The notes under the pieces: model-generated
What the model saw: only the letters and a program-made list of their open reading frames with translations
What the model was told of the DNA's origin: nothing
Databases searched by the model: none
Origin: Planctomycetota bacterium
GTDB lineage: Bacteria; Planctomycetota; Planctomycetia; Pirellulales; Pirellulaceae
Assembly: GCA_963204965.1 (NCBI GenBank)
Contig: CAUJKA010000347.1
Coordinates: forward strand, 1 to 62,204
Reading direction: 5' to 3'
Length of the DNA stretch: 62,204 nucleotides
Translations under genes and position numbers: made by a program
Shown: in pieces, positions 1 to 7,979 of the stretch
Layout of the letters: each line of letters begins with the position of its first letter
Position numbering within the stretch: position 1 is the stretch's first letter

Positions 1-63
1 AAGGCCCAGCAATTTACCTAGCCCAACCCCTCGGGCTGGGTCTTTGAACTTGACCAAGTTTAA

Positions 64-120
64 GGGCCAACGGCCCGCCCGGTTGCACGCAAACCGGCGG
101 GCCGTTGGCCCATTTTTTTT
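64..120 (+). terminator. Strong intrinsic terminator hairpin
   Basis: The arms GGGCCAACGGCCCGC and GCGGGCCGTTGGCCC extend with CGGTT/AACCG to a stem of about 20 bp with one bulged C, followed by an A and eight T. This would end transcription of a plus-strand gene lying before the window. The rest of 1-403 holds only short intergenic repeats and no convincing gene. Confidence 0.8.
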
Positions 121-154
121 CTCGCGAATTAAGTACCCAGCCCTGCAGGCTGTG

Positions 155-190
155 CTAGGTAAACGAACAGGGCTTCGCCCCTAAAACCAA
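155..190 (-). repeat. Dispersed intergenic repeat, copy 1
   Basis: Its reverse complement matches 17491-17526 at 34 of 36 positions; the core is AGGGGCGAAGCCCTG. A second shared 15-mer, CGCAACATCAAAACT, follows at 195-209 and recurs at 17666-17680. Both copies are intergenic, so this is an interspersed non-coding element. Confidence 0.75.
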
Positions 191-403
191 TTTTCGCAAC
201 ATCAAAACTTGCGCCTGCGGTTCAAGAAAGATCGCCCGAACGTGCAATCGTCGCCCCATAATTCCAACCAACCCTCAAACAATTCTCAAGCGGCATGGTT
301 TTCTACATCAATACCCAACATCTTGACCAGCAGCATCCCACTGCAATGATGAAGTTGTCCTTTATTTCTGATTTTCGGAACTTCATTTGTGGAAAGCTAC
401 GCG

Positions 404-1825
404 ATGATTGCTCCTGTACATTCGACGGAAGGTAAAAAGAAACGGTATCGAATTCCTCTGGGCAGAAAAAAGACGACTAGCCAAGCCATTGGATTTCAAG
501 CAGCTCTCAAGAGCGACCGACCAAAACAAAATCTCTTGGTCGCTCCGAATGAAAAGCACTTGATCACGATCGCACCGACTGGTGCAGGCAAGTTTCGTTC
601 GGTGCTTGCCCCCGAGCTGCTGACCTATCCTGGTCCAGTTGTTTGCGTCGATATCAAAGGCGAAGCGTATGCCGTTACGGCTCGGCGTCGCCGAGAACTT
701 GGTCAGCGAGTCGTTCGGCTCGATCCCTTTCAAGTCATCGGAGCGTCGAGCGATTCATTGAACCTGTTCGACCTCTTCAAGCTTCCCAACGCCGACTTGG
801 AAAGCGACGCTCAAATGATCAGCTCGATACTCGCCGGTGGAGCGTCGATCGCTAAAGATCCTTTCTGGGACATATCGGCTGGTGGGCTGGTATCGGGGTT
901 GATTGTCTACTTGGCTCATCATCGCGATCAAGCTCATCAGATACTCAAGTCGTTGCGTGAGATGATCTACGCCGACGACACCGATTACCAGTTGGCCGTG
1001 TTGTTGGATACGTGCAAAGCAATGCATCCGATGGCACGCGGCGAAATCGCCGCCTATTTGACGCATCCCGAACGCGAGACCCGCCCCAGCGTCTTGTCGA
1101 CGGCTCGCAGTTACTTCAAAGCCCTCTTCTCGCAGCGCGTGGAAGCGTCGTTCGCCGAGTCCACGTTTTCGCTGGTCGATATTGCCGAGTCGGAACCGAT
1201 CAGCGTCTACTTGGTATTACCACCCAACAAACTACAGAGCCACAATCGATTGATTCGACTGTGGGTCACCACGCTGATGTCCGCCATCACCTCGCGACGA
1301 CAGATCCCCGATTGGCCAACGTTGTTCTTGATCGATGAAGCTTCGCAGCTTGGCAATTTTGCTCCGCTGGTTCAGGCCATCACGCTTGGTCGCGGGTATG
1401 GTGTGCGAGTGCATTCCTTTTGGCAAGATCTCAGCCAACTGATGACCTGCTATCCGACCGAATGGCGAACGATCATCAACAACTGTGGCGTCAAGCAAGT
1501 CTTTGGTCAGACCGACGCCTTCATGGCCGCTGGGTTGGATGAGCTATTCCAAGTGTCGATCAAGTCCTTGATCAAGATGCATCGCAAAGACCAGTTGATA
1601 CTGCGTCAGAGCGAAACAGTGCATGCAACCAAGTTGGACTATCTCAAGGATCGCATGTTTGCTGGCATGTTTGATCCCAATCCCTATCACGGAGGCCATT
1701 GGCCCAGCCTACCTGGATTGGAAGGACCATCCATCCCCAGCGATGGAGCAACGTTACAGGGGATCGCTCAGCGTCAACGCGGCGAAGACGACGGCGACTT
1801 ACAGAAAGGCGTTCATCATGGCTAA
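404..1825 (+). CDS. VirD4/TraG-like type IV coupling ATPase
   Basis: This 473-residue protein resembles the TraG/TraD/VirD4 family, the hexameric inner-membrane ATPases that bring DNA or protein to a type IV secretion channel. Near residue 58 it has a Walker A-like APTGAGKFRS, with Phe where Ser/Thr usually follows the Lys, then VVCVDIKGEAY, as in the family's 'DPKGE' strand. The Walker B is TLFLIDEASQLG, followed by ITLGRGYGVRVHSFWQDLSQL, typical of TraG. No N-terminal membrane segments are visible, so it may be a soluble VirD4-like ATPase. An ATG at 404 with GGAAAG upstream was preferred; a GTG at 389 is in frame. The stop overlaps the next start by 8 bp. No relaxase or other type IV secretion gene lies in the window. 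The ATPase call is firm; a role in conjugation is inferred. Confidence 0.8.
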   Translation: MIAPVHSTEGKKKRYRIPLGRKKTTSQAIGFQAALKSDRPKQNLLVAPNEKHLITIAPTGAGKFRSVLAPELLTYPGPVVCVDIKGEAYAVTARRRRELGQRVVRLDPFQVIGASSDSLNLFDLFKLPNADLESDAQMISSILAGGASIAKDPFWDISAGGLVSGLIVYLAHHRDQAHQILKSLREMIYADDTDYQLAVLLDTCKAMHPMARGEIAAYLTHPERETRPSVLSTARSYFKALFSQRVEASFAESTFSLVDIAESEPISVYLVLPPNKLQSHNRLIRLWVTTLMSAITSRRQIPDWPTLFLIDEASQLGNFAPLVQAITLGRGYGVRVHSFWQDLSQLMTCYPTEWRTIINNCGVKQVFGQTDAFMAAGLDELFQVSIKSLIKMHRKDQLILRQSETVHATKLDYLKDRMFAGMFDPNPYHGGHWPSLPGLEGPSIPSDGATLQGIAQRQRGEDDGDLQKGVHHG

Positions 1826-2825
1826 AGAAAGCTCAAGGCCCACATCCTTTACCGATCGCATCAGGCCCCGCCAGCCCCAAACATTTCACTCCCAACCAAC
1901 GCAGCCTGGCGGGATTAGCGACGGCGGCGCTACTTTCGCGGAGCGAAAGGCGACTATGCGGAAGCCTCAACCACCGCGAACAGCTGAGTCAACTGAGCCT
2001 GTTCAGGCAAGTACGTCCGCTCGCTCAGTTCTGGTCACGCCGTCCACTCGTTCATCACAATCAGTCGTGATCATCGAAGAGGAGAACAACAATCCCTTCG
2101 CGCACATCGACTTTGTGCGAGTCGGATCTGCACATGCCGTCTGCGAGCCGCATCAGGACGCCGAGAACATCGACCTCCTACGTCGCCTCTCTGCGCACAT
2201 CCTCCTTCGCTACCAACCCGAGCTCTTACCCGCCAAAGTCAGCCTTGAATACAAGTCTGACACTTCCAACACCACCATCTCGCTCGTCGATTCTGACGCT
2301 GCTTCCGATTACGGTGCTGATTTTGAAACTCCCCGCAACTCCAGCTCTTCTCACCACGCTAGCACGCCTAGTAACGGCAACACAGATAACTCCAACACCG
2401 TCAACTCGTCCAGCACCACAACAACCTCCACCGACAACCATTCACTCACTTCTCCCACTGCAAAAGACGTTTCACCATTCTCTTTCCAATTCCCGTCTCC
2501 ACCCTCAAATCAATCCCCATCCCCATCCAAACACTTCGAGCCATCGTTTCTTGATCGACGATGGCTCAAGGGGCTATATCTCTGTGTGTTAGTGCAAGGC
2601 CAGCTCCCCAGCGGCCATCGCGGCTACTGTTACTTCGGCGTCTTCGCCGACACCTTCATCACATACATCGACCGCTACCAACCCCATCACTCTTTCAACC
2701 CCACCCAACTCAAAGCCATCGTCCTCGCCCGCTCCACCGGCGCCCCATCCCCCGAAATCCGCGAATTTATGAAGATGAAGTTTAGTTTTCACGAGACGAT
2801 AGTGATTTTGGAAGTCTCGCGGTGA
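1818..2825 (+). CDS. Ser/Thr/Pro-rich hypothetical protein downstream of the coupling ATPase
   Basis: A 335-residue protein of no recognised family. The first two thirds are low-complexity and rich in Ser, Thr, Asn and Pro (about residues 1-245). The C-terminal 90 residues are ordered and contain FLDRRWLKGLYLCV and GYCYFGVFADTFITYIDRY. The start ATG overlaps the stop of the ATPase gene (ATGGCTAA), which suggests translational coupling. Longer upstream starts are possible but would run inside the ATPase gene. Residues around 38-46 (TFAERKATM) are encoded by a copy of the hairpin repeat found elsewhere in the window, so repeat DNA has been absorbed into the frame. A broken copy of the C-terminal coding segment lies at 3190-3254. 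Function unknown; partnership with the ATPase is inferred from the overlap. Confidence 0.65.
   Translation: MAKESSRPTSFTDRIRPRQPQTFHSQPTQPGGISDGGATFAERKATMRKPQPPRTAESTEPVQASTSARSVLVTPSTRSSQSVVIIEEENNNPFAHIDFVRVGSAHAVCEPHQDAENIDLLRRLSAHILLRYQPELLPAKVSLEYKSDTSNTTISLVDSDAASDYGADFETPRNSSSSHHASTPSNGNTDNSNTVNSSSTTTTSTDNHSLTSPTAKDVSPFSFQFPSPPSNQSPSPSKHFEPSFLDRRWLKGLYLCVLVQGQLPSGHRGYCYFGVFADTFITYIDRYQPHHSFNPTQLKAIVLARSTGAPSPEIREFMKMKFSFHETIVILEVSR
1931..1957 (+). repeat. Hairpin repeat inside a coding sequence
   Basis: A 27-bp copy identical to 10892-10918 and to the reverse complement of 10798-10824. The core hairpin is CTTTCGC-GGA-GCGAAAG. Here it is read in frame inside the gene at 1818-2825. Confidence 0.85.
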
Positions 2826-2863
2826 TTTCACTACAACGTCTCACGCGACTAATGTTCGCCTTG

Positions 2864-3067
2864 TTAGGGACGCTCGAAGTCGCCTTGCCAAAAACCAGCC
2901 ATTGAGTCCACCCAAGCCGACCATTCTTGTTGGGTTATTGACGTCGCGTTTGCAACGGGCTCGACGGTGACTTGCACTTCTGAATCAGCCAGAGCCCGAC
3001 CAAGAGGTACTGAAAGATGCAGAACCCCATCAGCGCCTACTTTCGATTTCAGTATCATACTCTTCAT
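2864..3067 (-). CDS. Small antitoxin-like protein, probably shortened
   Basis: A 67-residue protein starting MKSMILKSKVGADGVLHL, preceded by GGAGACAAGG. It has the look of small beta-strand-rich antitoxin-like proteins of planctomycetes and cyanobacteria, with an N-terminal strand pair, VQVTVEP, then a polar tail with EEW-like and GDFERP segments. From memory, relatives continue a further 10-15 residues after FERP; here a TAA follows, and the next codons read QGEH before another stop, so the tail may have been lost by a nonsense change. No toxin gene lies downstream, where the next gene is convergent. Family assignment is tentative. Confidence 0.5.
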   Translation of the reverse strand: MKSMILKSKVGADGVLHLSVPLGRALADSEVQVTVEPVANATSITQQEWSAWVDSMAGFWQGDFERP

Positions 3068-3189
3068 GCGCCTTGTCTCCAATTAAGTTGTCGTTTTGTT
3101 CTACTCGGCGCTTACCTTTCAGTCGAGAAGCAGCTGTGTGACTTCTCAATCATTCGCCAACCCACAGCCGTCTAAACGAGCGACACCGA

Positions 3190-3254
3190 TTTCGCGATCG
3201 ACGATCGCTCAAGCGGCTTATCTCTGTGTGCTTATGCAAGGCCAGTTCCCCAGC
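3190..3254 (+). pseudogene. Decayed duplicate of the C-terminal part of the 1818-2825 gene
   Basis: This stretch aligns with 2547-2612 at roughly 85 percent identity, including GATCGACGAT, TCTCTGTGTG and GCAAGGCCAG. One base is missing (GGCTTATCT versus GGCTATATCT), which shifts the frame, and no start or rest of the gene is present. It is a gene fragment left by duplication or recombination. Confidence 0.7.
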
Positions 3255-3299
3255 CATTGACAGTAGAGTAAAGTCTTCACGCTATGGCGGTGCTACAAA

Positions 3300-6200
3300 T
3301 CAATCAGAATCAACTCGGCCAGATTTGTGATCTAACTCATCGAGGAAGGACTGCACAGCTGTGGCCTCCAATTGTTGTAGATCTTCGAAAAGTGTTAAAG
3401 CGGGCTCTCGAAAAAGCGCATTCCGATGAAGGGTTGTTGCAATCCGCACTAGCTTTTCTTCGCACATGTGAATTCTATGCGCAGAGCTGGCTAGAGCATG
3501 CTTGACGATTTTACCCGATATGGAAAGCACGAGTTTTGGATGTGTGTCAACCAACGGCCAAAGTAGGCTCACGAACTGATACGGATCAGTGAGCTTATCA
3601 AACGGCAGGTAATCATTTATGGCCGTCAACAACCTAAGCGTACACTCATCGTCAACCAGCGCGTCTTTATGACGAAAAGCGATATTAAACGCCTTTACCA
3701 CTCGCGGAAGTGTTGACGGACACACGGCAACCAATATGTCAACGGATCGATCGCGAAAGTCAGCCACGTGTAATAGGCTTCCCGCCGTGTGTACAAGCCC
3801 GGTTATGAAAGGTTCGCATATCTGAACACCAAGTCGCTGGTAGCTTTCTGCAATCTCTTCAACTTCATTGAAATCGCGAATCGCAAAGAGTGCGGCAAGT
3901 TCACCCGCCGCTTGTTGCAAGCTGCAGAGTTTGGATGCACGCAAGTGGGTCACAATACGTTGTTGCTCATTGGGATTAAACCAGGGCGAGAAGGCTCTGA
4001 TCGTGGATAACGCTTCCCTACTAGATAGTAAATTGGGTAGTCTATCCAGAAGTTGCAGCAAAAACGTAGCAAATGCTTCACGATCTGGAACATACTGCAA
4101 TGCCGCAAAAAGCCAACAACGCCATAATCTCTCGTTGAATGGTCGCTCAATGCATGTCTTCAAGATAGAGACCCAGGACAATGGTGTTTCGCCCTCAAGC
4201 GGCGAATACTCAGCCGCCTTTAGTGCTTCCCCAACCCAATAAAATTCATGCGGAATGAAATCGCCAGAAGACATTCCCCAAAGAATTGGCCCCACGTGTC
4301 CATCGTTCGCCCATGCGGTATCGATATGATCAACAGCGTTTCTTGTATTGTCACTATCTTCGGTGGGCGCAGGCAAGTTATCAGTTTGCAACCACCGTGC
4401 TAACTCCTCCGCAATTTTGAAGCTAATTGGCACACCATAAACTGCAAGTCGGTGTACAGTTCGGCCAATGCCGTCGTGGAAGCTACGTCCTTCAAAATTT
4501 CTGCCCATGAGCTCAAGAACAACGTCATGAACGGTATCCAAAGAAAAAGACGGCAAGGTTTTGCTGCTTAGAGGCCAATCGATGGCACCAAGCAGTGTGC
4601 CCGCGATGTCCGAGTGACGATCTGGAGATAGCTTTCGGATTACCGCCAAAGCACCACTGTGTTCCTTCGATGTGAAGTCACGCAGCAACCTGTGTATACT
4701 CCCATGTCGGAAATCTGTTTGAGCAGCTCCTGCCATACTCTCTCTCGCTAGAGACCGATCGATGACATCAATGGCTGCTTCTGGGGCCATTTGGCATAGT
4801 TCGTCCACAGTTGGCAGTTTGAATTCATCCTCCACTACGATGTGGGTATTCATTCTAAGCTCCCATTCTGCCTCACGTTTCCGCATGATTTCTTCCTGTT
4901 TACCGATTGCAGCATGAGTGTCCGGTGTTCGGTTGGGTTTGGGAACAAGGGATAGAAGGTCTGTCTGACACTCCAAAATGAACTCTGGCTCTCCTTCATC
5001 GCGGTAAGGATTCCAGTTCAGTACGATCCGTTGGAATTCACTCAACTGTTCTTTCGTCCAGTAAGCGAGTGCGGAACGAACTAACGACACGGTTCCAATA
5101 GTCTCAGAAGAAAACAAGTGGATTGAGAGTCTCCGCGAATCGTCCCGAAGTACAGCTAGTGAGAGATCGGGATACTGTTTTGCAATCAATTGTACGGCAT
5201 AAGCCAAAATCGCCTGAACGGTCATCGAGTCTATGGCAAGATGTTGAATGACGAAAGTGCGTACGTATGAGGGATCTAGTTTTGCGATTCGATCCAATGC
5301 CCGCATGGTCGCTCGGATGATGTTCGCTCCAGGAAAAACGCCATCATCCGACCGAAGCCAGAAATGTGAATCCGCCTCGCTTCGATACGCCTTTAGTCGC
5401 GAAGCCGATAACGCGGGATAAACTTCACAGACGGTCAAAATCCATGGCCAGATACATCCAAGGAAATGACGAGGTTCCAATTCGGCCAACTCAATGCACT
5501 CAGTCCAGAATTGTTCGCTCAAGAATTTGGACAGTGAACTCGTGTCACCATTTTGTCGAAGGGAACACGAATCCCCTAACTCAATCCCACGGTCGCCGGT
5601 TTCGTTTGCAGCGTTGAGAGATAACGGTTTGATTTGTTTTTGTAACCATGCGCTCATCAATTCGATTGCGCCGCATGGAAGAGATTGTTTCCATCGATAT
5701 TCAAGCATAGAAATCTTATGTTCGCTGACTTCCGTCGTGACCACGAGCCAGAGTAGCCATGCAACAAACTCATTGTCAGGACGATCAATTGAAGTCACGA
5801 CATCCCAAAGTTGATCCCTAAATCCTCGACGATATGCCCAAGCTTCCAATAAAAGTCGATGAGCCCGATCCCGGTCAACGCCAAATGCGGCTTGAACTAC
5901 ACAGGCCATGGGCCAGAATTGGTCGAAGTTTCGAAGTGATCTAAGTATCACTTCGTCGGGGATCACTGCAATCCAAGCTGGATTATTGCGCAGCCGGTAA
6001 CAAGCGATTGGATGTGTTTGACTGTGATCTAGCCATCCGAGCATCCATTCGATCTCTTTTGGCTCCGGATACTTCACAGTAGTAACGAATTCCAACAACA
6101 GTCGCTGTAAATGTCTCCGAGAAATCTGCGCAAGAAGTTGTGACATCGCGGCAACATAAGCCGCATAATCGTCGTCTCTAAGATAGTTGAGCGTTCGCCA

Positions 6201-7823
6201 AAGAATTGGCCGAATGCTTAGTCCATGCTGACGTTCTACGACGTGCCGTACGAACTGGGGTACATCTTTTGCCCACAGCTTTCCAATTACAAATTCGTAC
6301 TGTGTCTGGTGATCAAACGATATCTTGCCATCTTCACTCTGCCGTAGCCATTTTGCTTCGCGTAGTCTCTCAACGACGGTAGTGTCTAGTGTTAGTTGAG
6401 TTGCGAGGTGCCACGATTCTTCTCTGGAGGCGATTTGTTGCGCCAGCGATTGAAGCAGCGAAATTGCAACGGCCGCGTCAGGACCGGATTGAAGCAACTT
6501 CCAGCGAATAGCGTGCAATGACCGTAGGGAGTTTGACATTGGAGGAACGGTTTCGCTGCTGGGTCCAGAAATGGACCCAATATACGCTGCTAAGTGGTAA
6601 GGAGTTTGAAGAAACTCCACGGAACTCGGTGGCCAATCTGCTGCGTCAATCTGGATGGCAGCTAGTTCCGCGACAACTGATGCTTTGTCAAGAAGCGATA
6701 GGTCAATTCGCTTCACAGAGTACTTAACATCTCGCGGTTCCAGCAGCGAACCAAGCCGGATATCTGAATGCAGTTCAACAAGACGCGAGGCCGCAACTAT
6801 CGGAATGAGCTTTTGGTTTCGTAGCGCATTTACTAAGTCAAGGACAGCGTTCAAACGTCCAGACTCAAGATCGACCAAGTTTGCGAGGGAATCAAGTTGG
6901 TCAATGATCACAGCAACTTGATACTCACCGACTAAACGCTCTAGCTCGCCTACGATATCACCGTTACGTCCAAGTACCCACTCAGAGAGTTTCGCAAGTG
7001 AGTTGATCTCAATCGGTAGCAGATCTGCCTTAATGACAAGTGCAATGTTCCCGGCAGCGATCCAACGCGCAGCAACCTCCCTTAGTACCGTGGACTTCCC
7101 AATGCCTGGGTCGCCAAGTACATATTGCTCTGAATATTCCTGACGGTCCAGTTCGTCCAAAATCTGTGTGATTTCAGAGCGGTCAATCGACCTGCCGTTG
7201 GGTAGTTTATGGGATATTTCGGTAAAACCGCGAGAGAGCACTTGGAGTCGCAAAAGTAGAATCCTGTTCGCCTCCAGATCATTGCGATCACACGCGCCCT
7301 GCAACGCATCAAGTAAAGTGTGCAATCGAATTATTCGCGAAGCTAATCGTTTCCGAAATTCGTCGAACTTACGGCAGCGAATCGACTCGCCTAAGATGAT
7401 ATGCTCCTCAAGATTCTCAATCTGCCCAAGGGCGCATTCACTATAGAGACGGAGCGTTTGCAAGCGATCCGGTATCTGCCGATACAAAACGGGCAGGATC
7501 AGTCGGTTACGTGGATCCCATCCTTCGGACTTTAGAACTCGGTTCTGCTTGTTTACAAACTGCTCAAATTCATTAATGCACTCAGGACGTTGAAAGTAAG
7601 TCGGGCTGATCACTGCAATAAAGACTACCGCTTCGTCAATCCCTTCGTCAATACAATTTCGCCAATTAACACCCCATTCGTGCTGCTCTCTGTCGACATA
7701 GATCCGAAACTTGCTATCGCCTGAGCGTTGTTGAATCTCTTCTTCAAGTAGAGTTGCGAACTCCAATATCTTATTCTCGGCCCGTTCGTTGTCCTTTCGT
7801 GCGTAACTGAGAAAAGCAGGCAT
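3300..7823 (-). CDS. TIR-STAND NTPase with very long helical C-terminal region
   Basis: A 1507-residue protein. Residues 1-120 form a TIR domain: MPAFLSYARKDNE, then SPTYFQRPECINEFEQF with Glu85 at the position expected for the catalytic glutamate of NAD-cleaving TIRs. A P-loop GDPGIGKST (237-245) and Walker B VAVIIDQLDSL (303-313) follow, marking a NACHT/STAND-type NTPase. The last 1100 residues are Trp- and Leu-rich helical repeats without a recognised family, as in the sensor halves of Avs and other STAND defence proteins. Known for the families: TIR domains cleave NAD+ or make ADP-ribose-derived signals, and STAND NTPases oligomerise on recognising a ligand. It lies 156 bp downstream of the RyR/TrkA-N membrane protein on the same strand. 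The domain calls are strong; antiphage function is inferred. Confidence 0.9.
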   Translation of the reverse strand: MPAFLSYARKDNERAENKILEFATLLEEEIQQRSGDSKFRIYVDREQHEWGVNWRNCIDEGIDEAVVFIAVISPTYFQRPECINEFEQFVNKQNRVLKSEGWDPRNRLILPVLYRQIPDRLQTLRLYSECALGQIENLEEHIILGESIRCRKFDEFRKRLASRIIRLHTLLDALQGACDRNDLEANRILLLRLQVLSRGFTEISHKLPNGRSIDRSEITQILDELDRQEYSEQYVLGDPGIGKSTVLREVAARWIAAGNIALVIKADLLPIEINSLAKLSEWVLGRNGDIVGELERLVGEYQVAVIIDQLDSLANLVDLESGRLNAVLDLVNALRNQKLIPIVAASRLVELHSDIRLGSLLEPRDVKYSVKRIDLSLLDKASVVAELAAIQIDAADWPPSSVEFLQTPYHLAAYIGSISGPSSETVPPMSNSLRSLHAIRWKLLQSGPDAAVAISLLQSLAQQIASREESWHLATQLTLDTTVVERLREAKWLRQSEDGKISFDHQTQYEFVIGKLWAKDVPQFVRHVVERQHGLSIRPILWRTLNYLRDDDYAAYVAAMSQLLAQISRRHLQRLLLEFVTTVKYPEPKEIEWMLGWLDHSQTHPIACYRLRNNPAWIAVIPDEVILRSLRNFDQFWPMACVVQAAFGVDRDRAHRLLLEAWAYRRGFRDQLWDVVTSIDRPDNEFVAWLLWLVVTTEVSEHKISMLEYRWKQSLPCGAIELMSAWLQKQIKPLSLNAANETGDRGIELGDSCSLRQNGDTSSLSKFLSEQFWTECIELAELEPRHFLGCIWPWILTVCEVYPALSASRLKAYRSEADSHFWLRSDDGVFPGANIIRATMRALDRIAKLDPSYVRTFVIQHLAIDSMTVQAILAYAVQLIAKQYPDLSLAVLRDDSRRLSIHLFSSETIGTVSLVRSALAYWTKEQLSEFQRIVLNWNPYRDEGEPEFILECQTDLLSLVPKPNRTPDTHAAIGKQEEIMRKREAEWELRMNTHIVVEDEFKLPTVDELCQMAPEAAIDVIDRSLARESMAGAAQTDFRHGSIHRLLRDFTSKEHSGALAVIRKLSPDRHSDIAGTLLGAIDWPLSSKTLPSFSLDTVHDVVLELMGRNFEGRSFHDGIGRTVHRLAVYGVPISFKIAEELARWLQTDNLPAPTEDSDNTRNAVDHIDTAWANDGHVGPILWGMSSGDFIPHEFYWVGEALKAAEYSPLEGETPLSWVSILKTCIERPFNERLWRCWLFAALQYVPDREAFATFLLQLLDRLPNLLSSREALSTIRAFSPWFNPNEQQRIVTHLRASKLCSLQQAAGELAALFAIRDFNEVEEIAESYQRLGVQICEPFITGLVHTAGSLLHVADFRDRSVDILVAVCPSTLPRVVKAFNIAFRHKDALVDDECTLRLLTAINDYLPFDKLTDPYQFVSLLWPLVDTHPKLVLSISGKIVKHALASSAHRIHMCEEKLVRIATTLHRNALFREPALTLFEDLQQLEATAVQSFLDELDHKSGRVDSD

Positions 7824-7979
7824 TTAAAAGTCGTTTTTGGATGGCAGCTTGTGTGTTGAGAAATGAGTATCATTCAGTTTATGTAGAAACGTTGTCGTGT
7901 GTCAGTCCAACAGTACCAAAATCTCTGGTCGGGTTACAGAAATCACACTTTGGACCATGGTGCCCAATCTGTTACTTCT

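Noticed and set aside
2113..2592. 159-residue frame rich in Pro, Ser and Thr
   Set aside because: It is a shifted-frame shadow of the Ser/Thr/Pro-rich gene at 1818-2825.
3284..3505. 73-residue plus-strand frame with a good-looking N-terminus
   Set aside because: It lies antisense to the 3' end of the TIR-STAND gene, which has a far stronger coding signal.
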